NCBI RefSeq assembly: GCF_000015265.1
Contig: NC_008699.1
Location: 3,410,001-3,474,000 of the forward strand
From: Nocardioides sp. JS614
GTDB taxonomy: Bacteria; Actinomycetota; Actinomycetes; Propionibacteriales; Nocardioidaceae
DNA: 64,000 nucleotides
Reading direction: 5' to 3'
Shown here: piece after piece, positions 8,237 through 18,255 of the stretch
Layout of the letters: the number at the start of each line of letters is the position of its first letter
Numbering within the stretch: the stretch's first letter is position 1
Translations under genes and position numbers: made by a program
The notes under the pieces: generated by a model
The model's input: the letters and a program-made list of their open reading frames with translations, nothing else
Database searches by the model: none
Told to the model about the DNA's origin: nothing

Positions 8237-9520
8237 ATGGCAGCCCTGCCCCTCGAGCACCCCGACCCGGAGTCCACCGACTCCGCGGCCGGGGTCCTGG
8301 CTGCCCTCGAGATCACCCAGTCCGCGCTGGAGCGCAACGAGATCGACAAGTTCGCTCTCGCGGTGGAGTGGGCGATCGCGCACCCGATCACCTCGGTCGC
8401 CGACATCGCCACCGTCGAGGGCACCGAAGGCGAGGTCGCGATCGCCGGGACGGGTGCCCCGCTGGTGGCAGAGTTCTGTGTCGCCGACTTCGCCGCCGCG
8501 ATCGGGATCACCACCGACGCGGGCCGGGCCTACCTGGGGGACGCGGTCGAGGTCTGCTACCGGCTCCCCCGACTGTGGGCCCAGGTCATGGGCGGGCGGG
8601 TGCCGGTGTGGAAGGCCCGCCGGATCGCCGCCCACACCCACTCCCTCTCCTTCGAGGGCGCCGCCTGTGTGGACCGGCACCTGGCCCCGATCGCGCACCG
8701 GGTCTCCTACGCCCAGATCGACCGCACCGTCGAAGCCGCCCGCGCCCTGCACGACCCCGCCCAGGCCGAACAACGCCGCCGCGAGGCCGCCGACGGCCGG
8801 TTCTGCGACATCGACACCACCCAGGTCGGCCTCCAGGGCACCATGACCGTGCGCGGCGAGCTCGACCTGGCCGACGCCCTCGACCTCGACCAGGCCCTCC
8901 AACACGGCGCCCAACAACTCGCCGACCTCGGCTGCACCGAGACCCTCGACGTCCGCCGCGCCCTGGCCGTCGGCGCCCTGGCCCGCGGCGACCTCCCCCT
9001 CGGACTCCACACCCACCCCGCCACCCACACCGAGGCGGAGCCGGTCCGGCCTCAGCGGTCCCGGCGGGGCCGCGGGCTGATGCTGTACGCGCACCTGACC
9101 GACGACGCGGTCCGCGGCCTGCTCGCCACCGTGGAGAACACCCGCTCGCAGGTCCTGGTCGGGCAGGTCGCGAGCTGGTGCGCCACCGCGACCGGCCCGG
9201 TCACGATCCGGCCCGTCCTGGACCTGCACGAACACCTGCAGGTCCCCGGCTACCGGCCCTCCCCACGGCTACGCGAACAAGTCCTCCTCACCCACCCCAC
9301 CTGCGTCTTCCCCCACTGCACCAGACCATCACGCTCCTGCGACCTCGACCACGTCATCCCCTGGGCCGAGGGCGGCCCCACCTGCTCCTGCAACCTGGTC
9401 CCCGCCTGCCGGTTCCACCACCGGCTCCGCACCCACGGCGACTGGCGCCTCCACCGCGTCGGCGAACGACTCTTCGTCTGGACCAGCCCCCACGGCCGCA
9501 CCTACACCCGACATCTGTGA
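8237..9520 (+). CDS. DUF222 / 13E12 repeat family protein with C-terminal HNH nuclease domain
   Basis: 427 residues. The long N-terminal half is DUF222-like (GVLAALEITQSALERNEIDK; GDAVEVCYRLPRLWAQVMGG; VPVWKARRIAAHTHSLS). The C-terminus is an HNH endonuclease: CVFPHCTRPSRSCDLDHVIP, then NLVPACRFHHRLRTHGDW, giving the zinc-type cysteines, the DH of the first strand, the Asn and the final His. The family is abundant in actinobacteria and of unknown biological role. I chose ATG at 8237; a GTG at 8213 would add eight residues. It lies alone inside an inverted-repeat-bounded segment and is followed by a hairpin terminator. Confidence 0.85.
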   Translation: MAALPLEHPDPESTDSAAGVLAALEITQSALERNEIDKFALAVEWAIAHPITSVADIATVEGTEGEVAIAGTGAPLVAEFCVADFAAAIGITTDAGRAYLGDAVEVCYRLPRLWAQVMGGRVPVWKARRIAAHTHSLSFEGAACVDRHLAPIAHRVSYAQIDRTVEAARALHDPAQAEQRRREAADGRFCDIDTTQVGLQGTMTVRGELDLADALDLDQALQHGAQQLADLGCTETLDVRRALAVGALARGDLPLGLHTHPATHTEAEPVRPQRSRRGRGLMLYAHLTDDAVRGLLATVENTRSQVLVGQVASWCATATGPVTIRPVLDLHEHLQVPGYRPSPRLREQVLLTHPTCVFPHCTRPSRSCDLDHVIPWAEGGPTCSCNLVPACRFHHRLRTHGDWRLHRVGERLFVWTSPHGRTYTRHL

Positions 9521-9528
9521 CCACCCGA

Positions 9529-9552
9529 CCCCGCCGGCCACGGCCGACGGGG
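9529..9552 (+). terminator. Hairpin after the DUF222/HNH gene
   Basis: CCCCGCCGGCC and GGCCGACGGGG pair with a single mismatch around a very small loop, nine bases after the stop codon. No T-run follows, which is normal in this GC-rich genome. Confidence 0.5.
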
Positions 9553-9600
9553 CCAGCCCCATGCCCCGGTGCCGGTTCCCTGCGCCCTGCCTTGGCTACC

Positions 9601-9684
9601 GGGGTCTCGACCCCCAGGCCCCCAGGGGGCCTTCGCCGCTCGCCCAACAGCGCACCCCCGGTGATCGAGCCTGTCGAGATCCCC
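9601..9684. repeat. Second palindromic element, right of the HNH unit
   Basis: GGGGTCTCGAC (9601-9611) pairs with GTCGAGATCCCC (9673-9684) with one mismatch, enclosing CCCCCAGG/CCCAGGGGG-type sequence and a GATCGAGCCTGTCGAGATC core (9663-9681). It resembles dispersed repeats of high-GC actinobacteria. With 8028-8098 it brackets the HNH gene. Confidence 0.55.
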
Positions 9685-9777
9685 GCCGCCCGCGCAGGGC
9701 CGCGACCACGATGCCGGCGCCGGCACCTTGCTGCGGCCCGCCCGGAACCACCCCCGCCGTCGGGCCGTCCCATCGGC

Positions 9778-10389
9778 GTGCGTGCCTCTTCCTCGGCGCT
9801 CGTCCTCGCAATGGCTACTGCGCTGGTGACAGGCGGCTGCGGAACCCCCACCGCCGCCGGCCCGTCGGTACACGCTGGTGAGGCCTCCTCCCACGCCGGC
9901 GAGGTCTGCCCGCCCAGGCTGCCCATCGGAGAGGACCCGGGCGGACACGGCTTCGGGACCGAGTCCGCGGCGCAGGAGCTTCCGTCCCTTCTCAACCCGG
10001 AGACAGCCTGGGTGTGTCGCTACGACACCATGATGGCGGGACGAGCACCGGGCGGCGGCGCCCGCTACTCCTGGGACCGCGCCGGACCGGCGCGGCTGTT
10101 GGACGCCGCGACCACGGCGGAACTCGCCGATGCTGTCGACGACCTCACTCTCCTCGAGGGCGAGCAGGCATGCACCGCCGACCTCGGGCCCCGGTGGATG
10201 ATCGTCTACGACCACGGCGGCGACCTGACCGGCATGGTTGTGGACGACTACGGCTGTCACGACGTACGCCTGACCGACGAGCCGTTCTCGACCGCACCCG
10301 GCGCCTCCGGGCAGGAGGGCACGGTCGAAGGCATCCTGGGCGGCGGCGCCGACCTCCTCGACCGACTGGGCCTGGGCTCAGGCAAGTGA
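9778..10389 (+). CDS. Hypothetical lipoprotein
   Basis: About 203 residues. From GTG at 9778 the N-terminus is a short lipoprotein signal ending LVTGGC (Cys21), followed by a low-complexity spacer and a small domain with paired cysteines (EVCPPRLP; WVCRYD; QACTADLGPRW; DYGCHDVRL). ATG at 9811 would leave too short a signal. There is no Shine-Dalgarno. No family recognised. It is downstream of the repeat-bounded HNH unit and convergent with the saccharopine-dehydrogenase-like gene, ending 11 bases before it. Confidence 0.6.
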   Translation: MRASSSALVLAMATALVTGGCGTPTAAGPSVHAGEASSHAGEVCPPRLPIGEDPGGHGFGTESAAQELPSLLNPETAWVCRYDTMMAGRAPGGGARYSWDRAGPARLLDAATTAELADAVDDLTLLEGEQACTADLGPRWMIVYDHGGDLTGMVVDDYGCHDVRLTDEPFSTAPGASGQEGTVEGILGGGADLLDRLGLGSGK

Positions 10390-10400
10390 CGTCGGCCCGC

Positions 10401-11624
10401 TCAGAGCTCCTTGATCCCCCAGGGGCTGCCGTACTCGGTCAGCAGGTCGAGGAACGGGACCGCGTCGAAGGCCTCCGGCCCGAGCACGCCCACGCCCTGC
10501 CACGTGCCACGCGACAGCAGCTCAAGGGCGATGACCGGGTTGATCGCGGTCTGCCAGACCACGCACTGGTGGCCGTACTCGCGCATCGTCCACTCGTTGT
10601 CGACCACGTGGTAGAGGTACGTCGAGCGTTCGGCCCCGTCCTTGCCACGCCCCGTCACCCACACCCCGGCGCAGGTCTTGCCGGTCATCCGCGGGCCGAC
10701 CGTCGCCGGGTCCGGGAGCACCGCCGCGACCACGTCGCGCGGGCTCACCTCGACGCCCTTGACCCGCACCTTCTCGGTGCTGTCGAGGCCCAGGGTGTGC
10801 AGCACCTCGAGGATGTTGATGAAGTCGTTTCCCAGCCCGTACTTGAACGTCGCGCGCTTGCAGTCGATCCAGCGCGGCATGAGGAGGACCTCCTCGTGCT
10901 CGACGTTCACGCACTCGACCGGTCCGATGCCGTCCGGGAAGTCGAACACCTCCGGCTCGCTGAACGGCGCGGTGGTGTGCCACTCACCTGCCCCGGAACC
11001 ATCACCGGCCCAGATCACCGGCGGGTTGAGGCACTCCTCGATCGTGGTCCACATCGAGAACGACGGCGCGAAGATCTCGTTGCCATCCTCGTCGGTGACC
11101 ACCAGGTTCGCGCCGTCGCGGGTCCCGAGCTCGTCGATCTCGCTGAACAGGTGGTCGGCGGCGTACCGCGCGAACACGTCGGAAAGCCCCGGCTCGACGC
11201 CGATCCCGACGAGCGCCAGGCGGCCGGCCGACTCCCACTCCCGCTCATGAGCGAACTGCTCGTCGCCGAGCTTCACGCCGGTCTTCTCGTACGGCGCGGT
11301 CGGGTGCGGCCTCGACAGCGACATCGCCATGTCGAGGTAGTCCGCGCCCGCCTCGAACGCGCCGCCGAAGACCGACATGTCGAACACCGGGTCGACCGCG
11401 TTCATCACGTGCGTGATCCGGTGCTCGCGACACAGCGCCGCGACCGCGTCCGCCGACGACGCGTCGAGCTGGGCGGCGACGTACCGCTCGTCGGTGGCGG
11501 CGGCCCGCTCCGCCCGCTCGAGGGAGTAGTCCGACACCACGATCGTCTCGAAGAAGTCGCGCCGTGCCGCGATGGCGCACAACGCAGCACCGACGCCACC
11601 CGCACCGACAAGCAGGATCCTCAC
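10401..11624 (-). CDS. Saccharopine dehydrogenase-like NAD(P) oxidoreductase
   Basis: 407 residues. The N-terminal Rossmann fold begins LLVGAGGVGAALCAIAARRD (GxGGVG) and has VVSDYSLERAERAA at the end of strand two. THVMNAVDPVFDMSVFGGAF and GVEPGLSDVFARYAADHLF are typical of the saccharopine/carboxynorspermidine dehydrogenase superfamily, which reductively couples (or oxidatively splits) an amino acid and an aldehyde. It lies just downstream of the aminobutyraldehyde dehydrogenase and within the polyamine gene region, so a carboxypolyamine-type substrate is an attractive guess, but lysine-pathway or other chemistry cannot be excluded. Confidence 0.75.
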   Translation of the reverse strand: MRILLVGAGGVGAALCAIAARRDFFETIVVSDYSLERAERAAATDERYVAAQLDASSADAVAALCREHRITHVMNAVDPVFDMSVFGGAFEAGADYLDMAMSLSRPHPTAPYEKTGVKLGDEQFAHEREWESAGRLALVGIGVEPGLSDVFARYAADHLFSEIDELGTRDGANLVVTDEDGNEIFAPSFSMWTTIEECLNPPVIWAGDGSGAGEWHTTAPFSEPEVFDFPDGIGPVECVNVEHEEVLLMPRWIDCKRATFKYGLGNDFINILEVLHTLGLDSTEKVRVKGVEVSPRDVVAAVLPDPATVGPRMTGKTCAGVWVTGRGKDGAERSTYLYHVVDNEWTMREYGHQCVVWQTAINPVIALELLSRGTWQGVGVLGPEAFDAVPFLDLLTEYGSPWGIKEL

Positions 11625-11751
11625 GACCTAAGCCCTCCCACCGACAGCGATACGAACGCTCACACCCCGTACGTCCTCACCTCCCGACCGTCGAGCCCAG
11701 GAGCGGGGCGTGCGAGGAGCGAAGCGACGAGTGCAGAAAGACATCCCCCAG
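11625..11751. other. Intergenic segment with dispersed-repeat motif
   Basis: 127 bases between two same-direction genes. It contains GAGGAGCGAAGCGACGAG (11715-11732), whose GGAGCGAAGCGAC core also occurs twice in the tandem repeat at 57327-57491. I see no clear promoter or terminator. Confidence 0.4.
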
Positions 11752-13185
<1,434 letters not shown>

Positions 13186-13264
13186 GCACGGAGCCTAGTG
13201 ACCCGGCTACGGAATCTGTAGGCCTTGACCGCAAATCAAAACGGAATCAGTCGTCCAATAGGGC

Positions 13265-14881
13265 TCAGGCGGTGTGGACAGGTGCTCCGTCGACCCACGT
13301 CGACACGACGCGCGCGGCGCCGATCTCCTCGGGCGCGCCCGTGAACGGGTCCCGGTCGAGGACCACCAGGTCGGCGACCGCTCCCGGTCGCAGGACCCCG
13401 GCGGCCGGCTCGTCCCGCGGGCCGCGGTGGTTGGCCCAGGCACTGCCCGAGGTGTACGCCGCGAACGCGGTCTCGAGCGCCAGCGCCTGACCGGGAAGGA
13501 ACGGCTCCCGCTCGCTGCCGGGCTCGACGCGCGTCACCGCGACCTGGACCGCCGGCAGCGGGTCGGGGGTGCTCACCGGCCAGTCGCTCCCAGCCACCAG
13601 CATGGTCCCCGCACGGTGCAGGTCGCCGAACGGGTACTGCCGGGTGGCCCGCTCGGGGCCGAGGACGGGCAGGGTCAGGTCGACCATCTGGTCGTCGAGG
13701 CAGGCCCAGAGCATCTGTAGGTTCGCGGCCACACCGAGCGTGGCGAAGCGGCGTACGTCGTCGGGGTGCACGACTTGGACGTGCGCGATCTGGTGGCGAT
13801 GTGCCGGATCGGTGCCCTCGAACGCGTCGAGCGCCTCCCGCACGCCGCGATCGCCGATCGCGTGCACGTGCACCTGGAAGTCTGCGGCGTCCAGCGCGGC
13901 GACGGCCGCCCGGAGCCCGTCCGGGTCGACGAAGGAGTGGCCGGCGTTGCCGGTGGGGTGGCCGCAGCGGTCGAGGTAGGGCGCCAGCATCGCGGCCGTG
14001 CCGTTCTCCGCCACACCGTCCTGCATGATCTTGACCGTGGCCGCCCGGAACCGGCCACCGCTCATCGCCTCCCGCCGCGCGACGAGGTCGGCGACCTGCT
14101 CGACGCCCCGGCTGCGCTCCCACCACAACGCGCCGACGACGTGCGAGCGCAGGTCGCCGTCCGCGGCGGCGGTCGTGTACGTCGAGGCGACGTCGTCCAT
14201 GCCCGAGTAGGCGCCGACGATCGCGTCCTGCCAGGAGGTGACCCCGACCGAGTGGAGGTAGGCCTGGCCCGCCAGCAGCGCGGCGTAGTAGTCGGCCTCG
14301 CTCACCGGCGGCAGATGGCGGGCGACCAGCGCGGTCGCGCCCTCGTGGAGGGTGCCGTTGGGCCGGCCGTCCGGGCCTCGCTCGATCCGCCCGTCGGGTG
14401 GGTCCGGTGTGCGCGCGTCCACCCCGGCGATCTCGAGGGCGCGGGTGTTGACCCACGCGCCGTGGTGGTCGCGGTTGGGCAAGAACACCGGCCGGTCCGG
14501 CACCACGCGGTCGAGGTCGGCCGCCGTCGGGGTGCCGCCCGGGAACGCGGGCATCGCCCAGCCGCCACCGAGGATCCACTCGGCCGCGGGATGCTCCGCG
14601 GCGTACGACGCGATCGCCGTGAGGTACTCCTCCGGGGTCGAGAGCTCGGACAGGTCGCAGCGCAGCCGTTCCAACCCGCCCTGGACGGGGTGCACATGCG
14701 CGTCGACGAAGCCGGGCGCGAGGAACGCGACGTCGACCACGGTGGTCGAGGCCCGAGCGACGCGAGCCTCGAAACCGCCTTCACGGACGTCGACGATCCG
14801 CCCGTCTGCGACCAGCACGTCCGTCCGCCCGACGTGCCGGTGCCCGTCGAAGGCACCCGCAGCGCGGAAGATCGTGCGCAC
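13265..14881 (-). CDS. YtcJ-like amidohydrolase
   Basis: 538 residues. The metal-binding HxH lies in GFVDAHVHPVQGGLERL, further ligands in the HVHAIGDRGVREALDAFEG and HQIAHVQVVHPDDV strands, and the late Asp in VAGSDWPVSTPDPL. This is the YtcJ/Nfd branch, whose members hydrolyse amides or formamides. The GTG start (14881) follows the agmatinase TGA with no gap (TGAGTG), so the two are one translational unit. That suggests it acts on an N-acyl or related polyamine derivative; this is inference from position only. Confidence 0.78.
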   Translation of the reverse strand: MRTIFRAAGAFDGHRHVGRTDVLVADGRIVDVREGGFEARVARASTTVVDVAFLAPGFVDAHVHPVQGGLERLRCDLSELSTPEEYLTAIASYAAEHPAAEWILGGGWAMPAFPGGTPTAADLDRVVPDRPVFLPNRDHHGAWVNTRALEIAGVDARTPDPPDGRIERGPDGRPNGTLHEGATALVARHLPPVSEADYYAALLAGQAYLHSVGVTSWQDAIVGAYSGMDDVASTYTTAAADGDLRSHVVGALWWERSRGVEQVADLVARREAMSGGRFRAATVKIMQDGVAENGTAAMLAPYLDRCGHPTGNAGHSFVDPDGLRAAVAALDAADFQVHVHAIGDRGVREALDAFEGTDPAHRHQIAHVQVVHPDDVRRFATLGVAANLQMLWACLDDQMVDLTLPVLGPERATRQYPFGDLHRAGTMLVAGSDWPVSTPDPLPAVQVAVTRVEPGSEREPFLPGQALALETAFAAYTSGSAWANHRGPRDEPAAGVLRPGAVADLVVLDRDPFTGAPEEIGAARVVSTWVDGAPVHTA

Positions 14882-15883
14882 TCAGCGACCTTCCAGCAGC
14901 GGGCCGGCCGGATCGTGCGAGATGCCGTGGCGGCGGGCCGCCAGGCCGGAGAGGGCCTCGAGGCAGACCCGGTTGGCGAGGTACGCGGTGATCTCGGCGT
15001 GGTCGTACGGCGGGGACACCTCGACCACGTCGATGCCGGCGACCGGGAGCTCGCGACAGATCCGGCGGACCGCGTCCAGGAGCTGGCGGCTGGAGAGCCC
15101 ACCGGGCTCCGGCGTGCCGGTGCCGGGTGCGTGGCCGGGGTCGCACACGTCGATGTCGACGGAGAGGAAGACCGCATCGCACTCGTCGAGGGCGATCTCG
15201 AAGGCCTCGTCCAGGCACTCCTCGAGGCCGCGCCGGCCGATCTCGGTCATCTCGTAGGAGCGCATGTGCTGCGCCGCCATCCAGTCGAGCGTCTCGGGGC
15301 CGGGCCAGTAGCCGCGCAGCCCCATCTGGAGGAACCGGTCCCCGCGCAGCGCGCCCGACTCGATCAGCCGGCGCATCGGCTGGCCGTGGCGATAGAGCGA
15401 CCCGAACTCGATGTGGCCGGTGTCGGCGTGCGCGTCGAAGTGGATCATCGAGACCCGGCCGAAGCCGAGGTGGCGGGCCACCCCGGTCGCATCGGGGAGC
15501 GCGATCGAGTGGTCGCCGCCGAGGACCAGCGGGACGGCACCGGAGCGAGCGACGGCGTAGACGGCCTCCTCGAGGTTGCCGAGGGCCCGGGTGATGTCTC
15601 CGGGCGGCATCTCGACGTCGCCCGCATCGACCACCCGCAGGTCGCGCAGGGCGTCGACCCGCAGCGCGAGGTGCGGCCGCGATCCGTCCTGGGGCAGGTA
15701 GTCGGTCTGCCGGATCGCGCTGGGCCCGAACCGGGTGCCGGGCCGGTGCGAGGTGCCGCCGTCGAACGGCGCACCGAGGACGACCACGTCGGCGGCGGCC
15801 AGCCCGTCGGCGTCGTCGAGGTCGATCGGGTCGACCCCGAGGAAGGTGATGTCGGGACCGAACTGGGCGCCGTACCGGGTCAT
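14882..15883 (-). CDS. Agmatinase / guanidinobutyrase family ureohydrolase
   Basis: 333 residues of the arginase fold. The Mn-binding residues are visible: GGDHS, MIHFDAHADT and FLSVDIDVCDPGHAPGTGTP. Family members cut guanidino groups to release urea, e.g. agmatine to putrescine or guanidinobutyrate to GABA. Both products feed the neighbouring aminotransferase/dehydrogenase route. It is the first gene of a unit with the amidohydrolase and diverges from the aminotransferase across 107 bases, so the two promoters share a short control region. Which guanidino substrate is used cannot be decided here. Confidence 0.85.
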   Translation of the reverse strand: MTRYGAQFGPDITFLGVDPIDLDDADGLAAADVVVLGAPFDGGTSHRPGTRFGPSAIRQTDYLPQDGSRPHLALRVDALRDLRVVDAGDVEMPPGDITRALGNLEEAVYAVARSGAVPLVLGGDHSIALPDATGVARHLGFGRVSMIHFDAHADTGHIEFGSLYRHGQPMRRLIESGALRGDRFLQMGLRGYWPGPETLDWMAAQHMRSYEMTEIGRRGLEECLDEAFEIALDECDAVFLSVDIDVCDPGHAPGTGTPEPGGLSSRQLLDAVRRICRELPVAGIDVVEVSPPYDHAEITAYLANRVCLEALSGLAARRHGISHDPAGPLLEGR

Positions 15884-15990
15884 GGGAAGTTCCTACCACG
15901 GCGGCACTACCCTTCGGATTCCGCGTCGATCAAGGCCGCACACAACTGATTCACTTGCCAGATCACGGTTCCACAGAGCATCATGGGCTC

Positions 15991-17361
15991 ATGCACCCGG
16001 ACTACGACCACCTCCAGCGGGCCGCCAAGGACCACCTGTGGATGCACTTCACACGCCACTCGTCCTACGCCGAGGCCGACGTGCCGATCATCGTGCGGGG
16101 CGAGGGTGCCTACATCTACGACGCCAAGGGCAAGCGCTACCTGGACGGGCTCGGCGGGCTCTTCGTCAGCCAGCTCGGCCACGGTCGCACCGAGCTGGCC
16201 GAGGCCGCGGCCGCGCAGGCCCGTGAGCTGGCCTTCCACCCGCTGTGGTCCTACGCCCACCCGAACGCGATCCTGCTCGCGGAGCGGATCGCCGGCTACG
16301 CGCCCGGCGAGCTCAACCGGGTCTTCTTCACCAGCGGCGGCGGCGAGTCCGTCGAGTCCGCGTGGAAGCTGGCCAAGAACTACTTCAAGCTCACCGGCAA
16401 ACCGCTGAAGCACAAGGTGATCAGCCGCGCCATCGCCTACCACGGCACCACCCAGGGCGCGCTGTCCATCACGGGGCTCCCGCCGCTGAAGCAGCAGTTC
16501 GAGCCCCTGGTGCCCTCGACGTTCCGGGTGCCGAACACCAACATCTACCGCGCGCCCCTCCACGGCGAGGACCCGGAGGCGTTCGGCCGCTGGGCCGCCG
16601 ACCAGATCGCGGTCGCGATCGAGAACGAGGGCCCCGACACCGTCGCGGCCGTGTTCTTGGAGCCGGTGCAGAACTCCGGCGGCTGCTTCCCGCCGCCGCC
16701 GGGCTACTTCCAGCGGGTGCGGGAGATCTGCGACGAGTACGACGTGCTGCTGGTCTCGGACGAGGTGATCTGCGCCTTCGGCCGGCTCGGGCACATGTTC
16801 GGCGCCGAACGTTACGGCTACCAGCCGGACATCATCACGTGCGCCAAGGGCATCACCTCGGGCTATGCGCCGCTGGGCGCGATGATCGCCAGCGACCGGC
16901 TGATGGAGCCGTTCCTGCGCGACGCGCAGATGTTCGCGCACGGCTACACCTTCGGCGGCCACCCCGTCTCGACCGCGGTCGCGCTGAAGAACCTCGAGAT
17001 CTTCGAGGAGGAGAAGGTCCTCGAGCACGTCCGCTCGAACGAGGCGGCGTTCCGCTCCACCCTGGAGCGCCTGCACGACCTGCCGATCGTCGGCGACGTC
17101 CGCGGGGACGGCTACTTCTACGGGATCGAGCTGGTCAAGGACAAGACCACCAAGGAGTCCTTCACCGACGAGGAGTGCGAGCGGCTGCTCTACGGGTTCG
17201 TGTCCAAGCAGCTGTTCGCCGAGGGGTTGTACTGCCGAGCCGACGACCGCGGCGACCCGGTCATCCAGCTCTCTCCCCCGCTGATCTGCGAGCAGTCGCA
17301 CTTCGACGAGATGGAGCAGATCCTGCGCGTGGTCCTCGACAAGGCGGGCACGCTGGTCTGA
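15991..17361 (+). CDS. Putrescine/omega-amino acid class III aminotransferase (SpuC-like)
   Basis: 456 residues, PLP-dependent class III fold. TSGGGESVESAWKLAKNYF binds the phosphate, Asp257 in VSDEVICAFGRLG contacts the pyridine nitrogen, and Lys286 in CAKGITSGYAPLGAM forms the Schiff base. The N-terminal DHLWMHFTRHSSYAEADVPI is typical of putrescine:pyruvate and related transaminases. It would convert putrescine to 4-aminobutyraldehyde for the dehydrogenase at 11752. ATG at 15991 is preferred over an in-frame ATG at 15955: CATCAT ends six bases before it, as in other apparently leaderless genes here. Confidence 0.83.
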   Translation: MHPDYDHLQRAAKDHLWMHFTRHSSYAEADVPIIVRGEGAYIYDAKGKRYLDGLGGLFVSQLGHGRTELAEAAAAQARELAFHPLWSYAHPNAILLAERIAGYAPGELNRVFFTSGGGESVESAWKLAKNYFKLTGKPLKHKVISRAIAYHGTTQGALSITGLPPLKQQFEPLVPSTFRVPNTNIYRAPLHGEDPEAFGRWAADQIAVAIENEGPDTVAAVFLEPVQNSGGCFPPPPGYFQRVREICDEYDVLLVSDEVICAFGRLGHMFGAERYGYQPDIITCAKGITSGYAPLGAMIASDRLMEPFLRDAQMFAHGYTFGGHPVSTAVALKNLEIFEEEKVLEHVRSNEAAFRSTLERLHDLPIVGDVRGDGYFYGIELVKDKTTKESFTDEECERLLYGFVSKQLFAEGLYCRADDRGDPVIQLSPPLICEQSHFDEMEQILRVVLDKAGTLV

Positions 17362-17385
17362 CGGCGTCCAGCGCCTGCCGGTCGG

Positions 17386-18255
17386 TCAGCCCAGGCCGAC
17401 CGACCGACGGCGCCGCCACAGCTCGCCGGCGACCACGAAGACGAACGACACCAGGAACATGATCGACCCCACGACGAACAGCTGCGGCGGGAAGTCCTTC
17501 AGCTTGCTGCCGTAGACGAAGATCGGGAAGGTGACCGACTGGCCGGCCGTGAAGTTCGAGACGATGAAGTCGTCGAAGGACAGCGAGAAGGACAGCAGCG
17601 CCGCCGCGACGATGCCCGGCATCGCCAGCGGCAGGGTGACCAGCCGGAAGGTCTGCCACTCGTTCGCGTAGAGGTCCATCGCCGCCTGCTCCAACCGGGC
17701 GTCCATGCCGACGAGCCTCGCCTTGACGGTCACGACCACGAACGACAGGCAGAACAGCACGTGGGCGATCACGAGCGTGGCGAAGCCGAGGGCGCCGTCC
17801 ATCCCGATCGAGACGAACATCGCCAGCAACGAGGACCCCATGACGACCTCCGGGGTCGCCATCGGCAGGAAGATCAGGAGGTTCGACGCCGCCCGGCCCC
17901 GGAAGGAGTGCCGCACCAGGGCGAACGCCATCAGCGTGCCCAGCACGGTGGCCAGCACGGTGGCGGTCAGGCTCACGGCGATGCTCAGCTGGAGTGAGTC
18001 GCACAGGCCCTCGGGCTCGCAGATCGAGGTCCAGTTGCTCCAGGTGAACGACTCGAACTCCGCGGTCGCGGAGCGTCCGGTGGGTTGGTTGAACGACAGC
18101 GCGAAGATGTAGCCGATCGGTACGAACATGTAGACGAGCACCAGGATCCCGATGAACAGGACCATGTGATCGGCCAGCCAGCGGCCGACCGGCGGCCGGT
18201 CGCGGCCGCTGCGCCTGGTGCGGCTGGGGGCGGGCAGCTGCGTGCTCGTGGCCAT
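17386..18255 (-). CDS. Polyamine-type ABC transporter permease (PotC-like), system 2
   Basis: 289 residues with about six transmembrane helices (first LFIGILVLVYMFVPIGYIF at about 33-51). The coupling loop is EQAAMDLYANEWQTFRLVTL, followed by FSLSFDDFIVSNFTAG, the PotC hallmark. ATG (18255-18253) overlaps the TGA of the upstream permease by one base. It is the last gene of the second transporter operon and convergent with the aminotransferase, 24 bases away. Substrate inferred. Confidence 0.88.
   Translation of the reverse strand: MATSTQLPAPSRTRRSGRDRPPVGRWLADHMVLFIGILVLVYMFVPIGYIFALSFNQPTGRSATAEFESFTWSNWTSICEPEGLCDSLQLSIAVSLTATVLATVLGTLMAFALVRHSFRGRAASNLLIFLPMATPEVVMGSSLLAMFVSIGMDGALGFATLVIAHVLFCLSFVVVTVKARLVGMDARLEQAAMDLYANEWQTFRLVTLPLAMPGIVAAALLSFSLSFDDFIVSNFTAGQSVTFPIFVYGSKLKDFPPQLFVVGSIMFLVSFVFVVAGELWRRRRSVGLG

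Larger units (their letters stand above)
8092..9608 (+). mobile_element. Candidate 13E12-type unit bounded by imperfect inverted repeats
   Basis: The 39 bases at 8092-8130 reappear inverted at 9570-9608. Shared blocks, at identical spacing, are GAGACCCCG, AAGGCAGGGC and ACCGGCA; I count about 30 of 39 matching. Only the DUF222/HNH gene lies between. Each end touches a palindromic repeat (8028-8098 and 9601-9684). I see no clear target-site duplication. In mycobacteria the 13E12 family was described as a repeated mobile sequence, so a mobile unit is plausible, but movement is unproven. Confidence 0.45.

Noticed and set aside
7912..9777. Extension of the lipoprotein frame far upstream
   Set aside because: The frame stays open by composition only, through the HNH gene in a Pro/Arg-rich register. 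The lipoprotein signal begins at 9778.
11694..11735. A possible terminator after the aldehyde dehydrogenase
   Set aside because: No convincing stem; the sequence is better explained by a dispersed-repeat motif.
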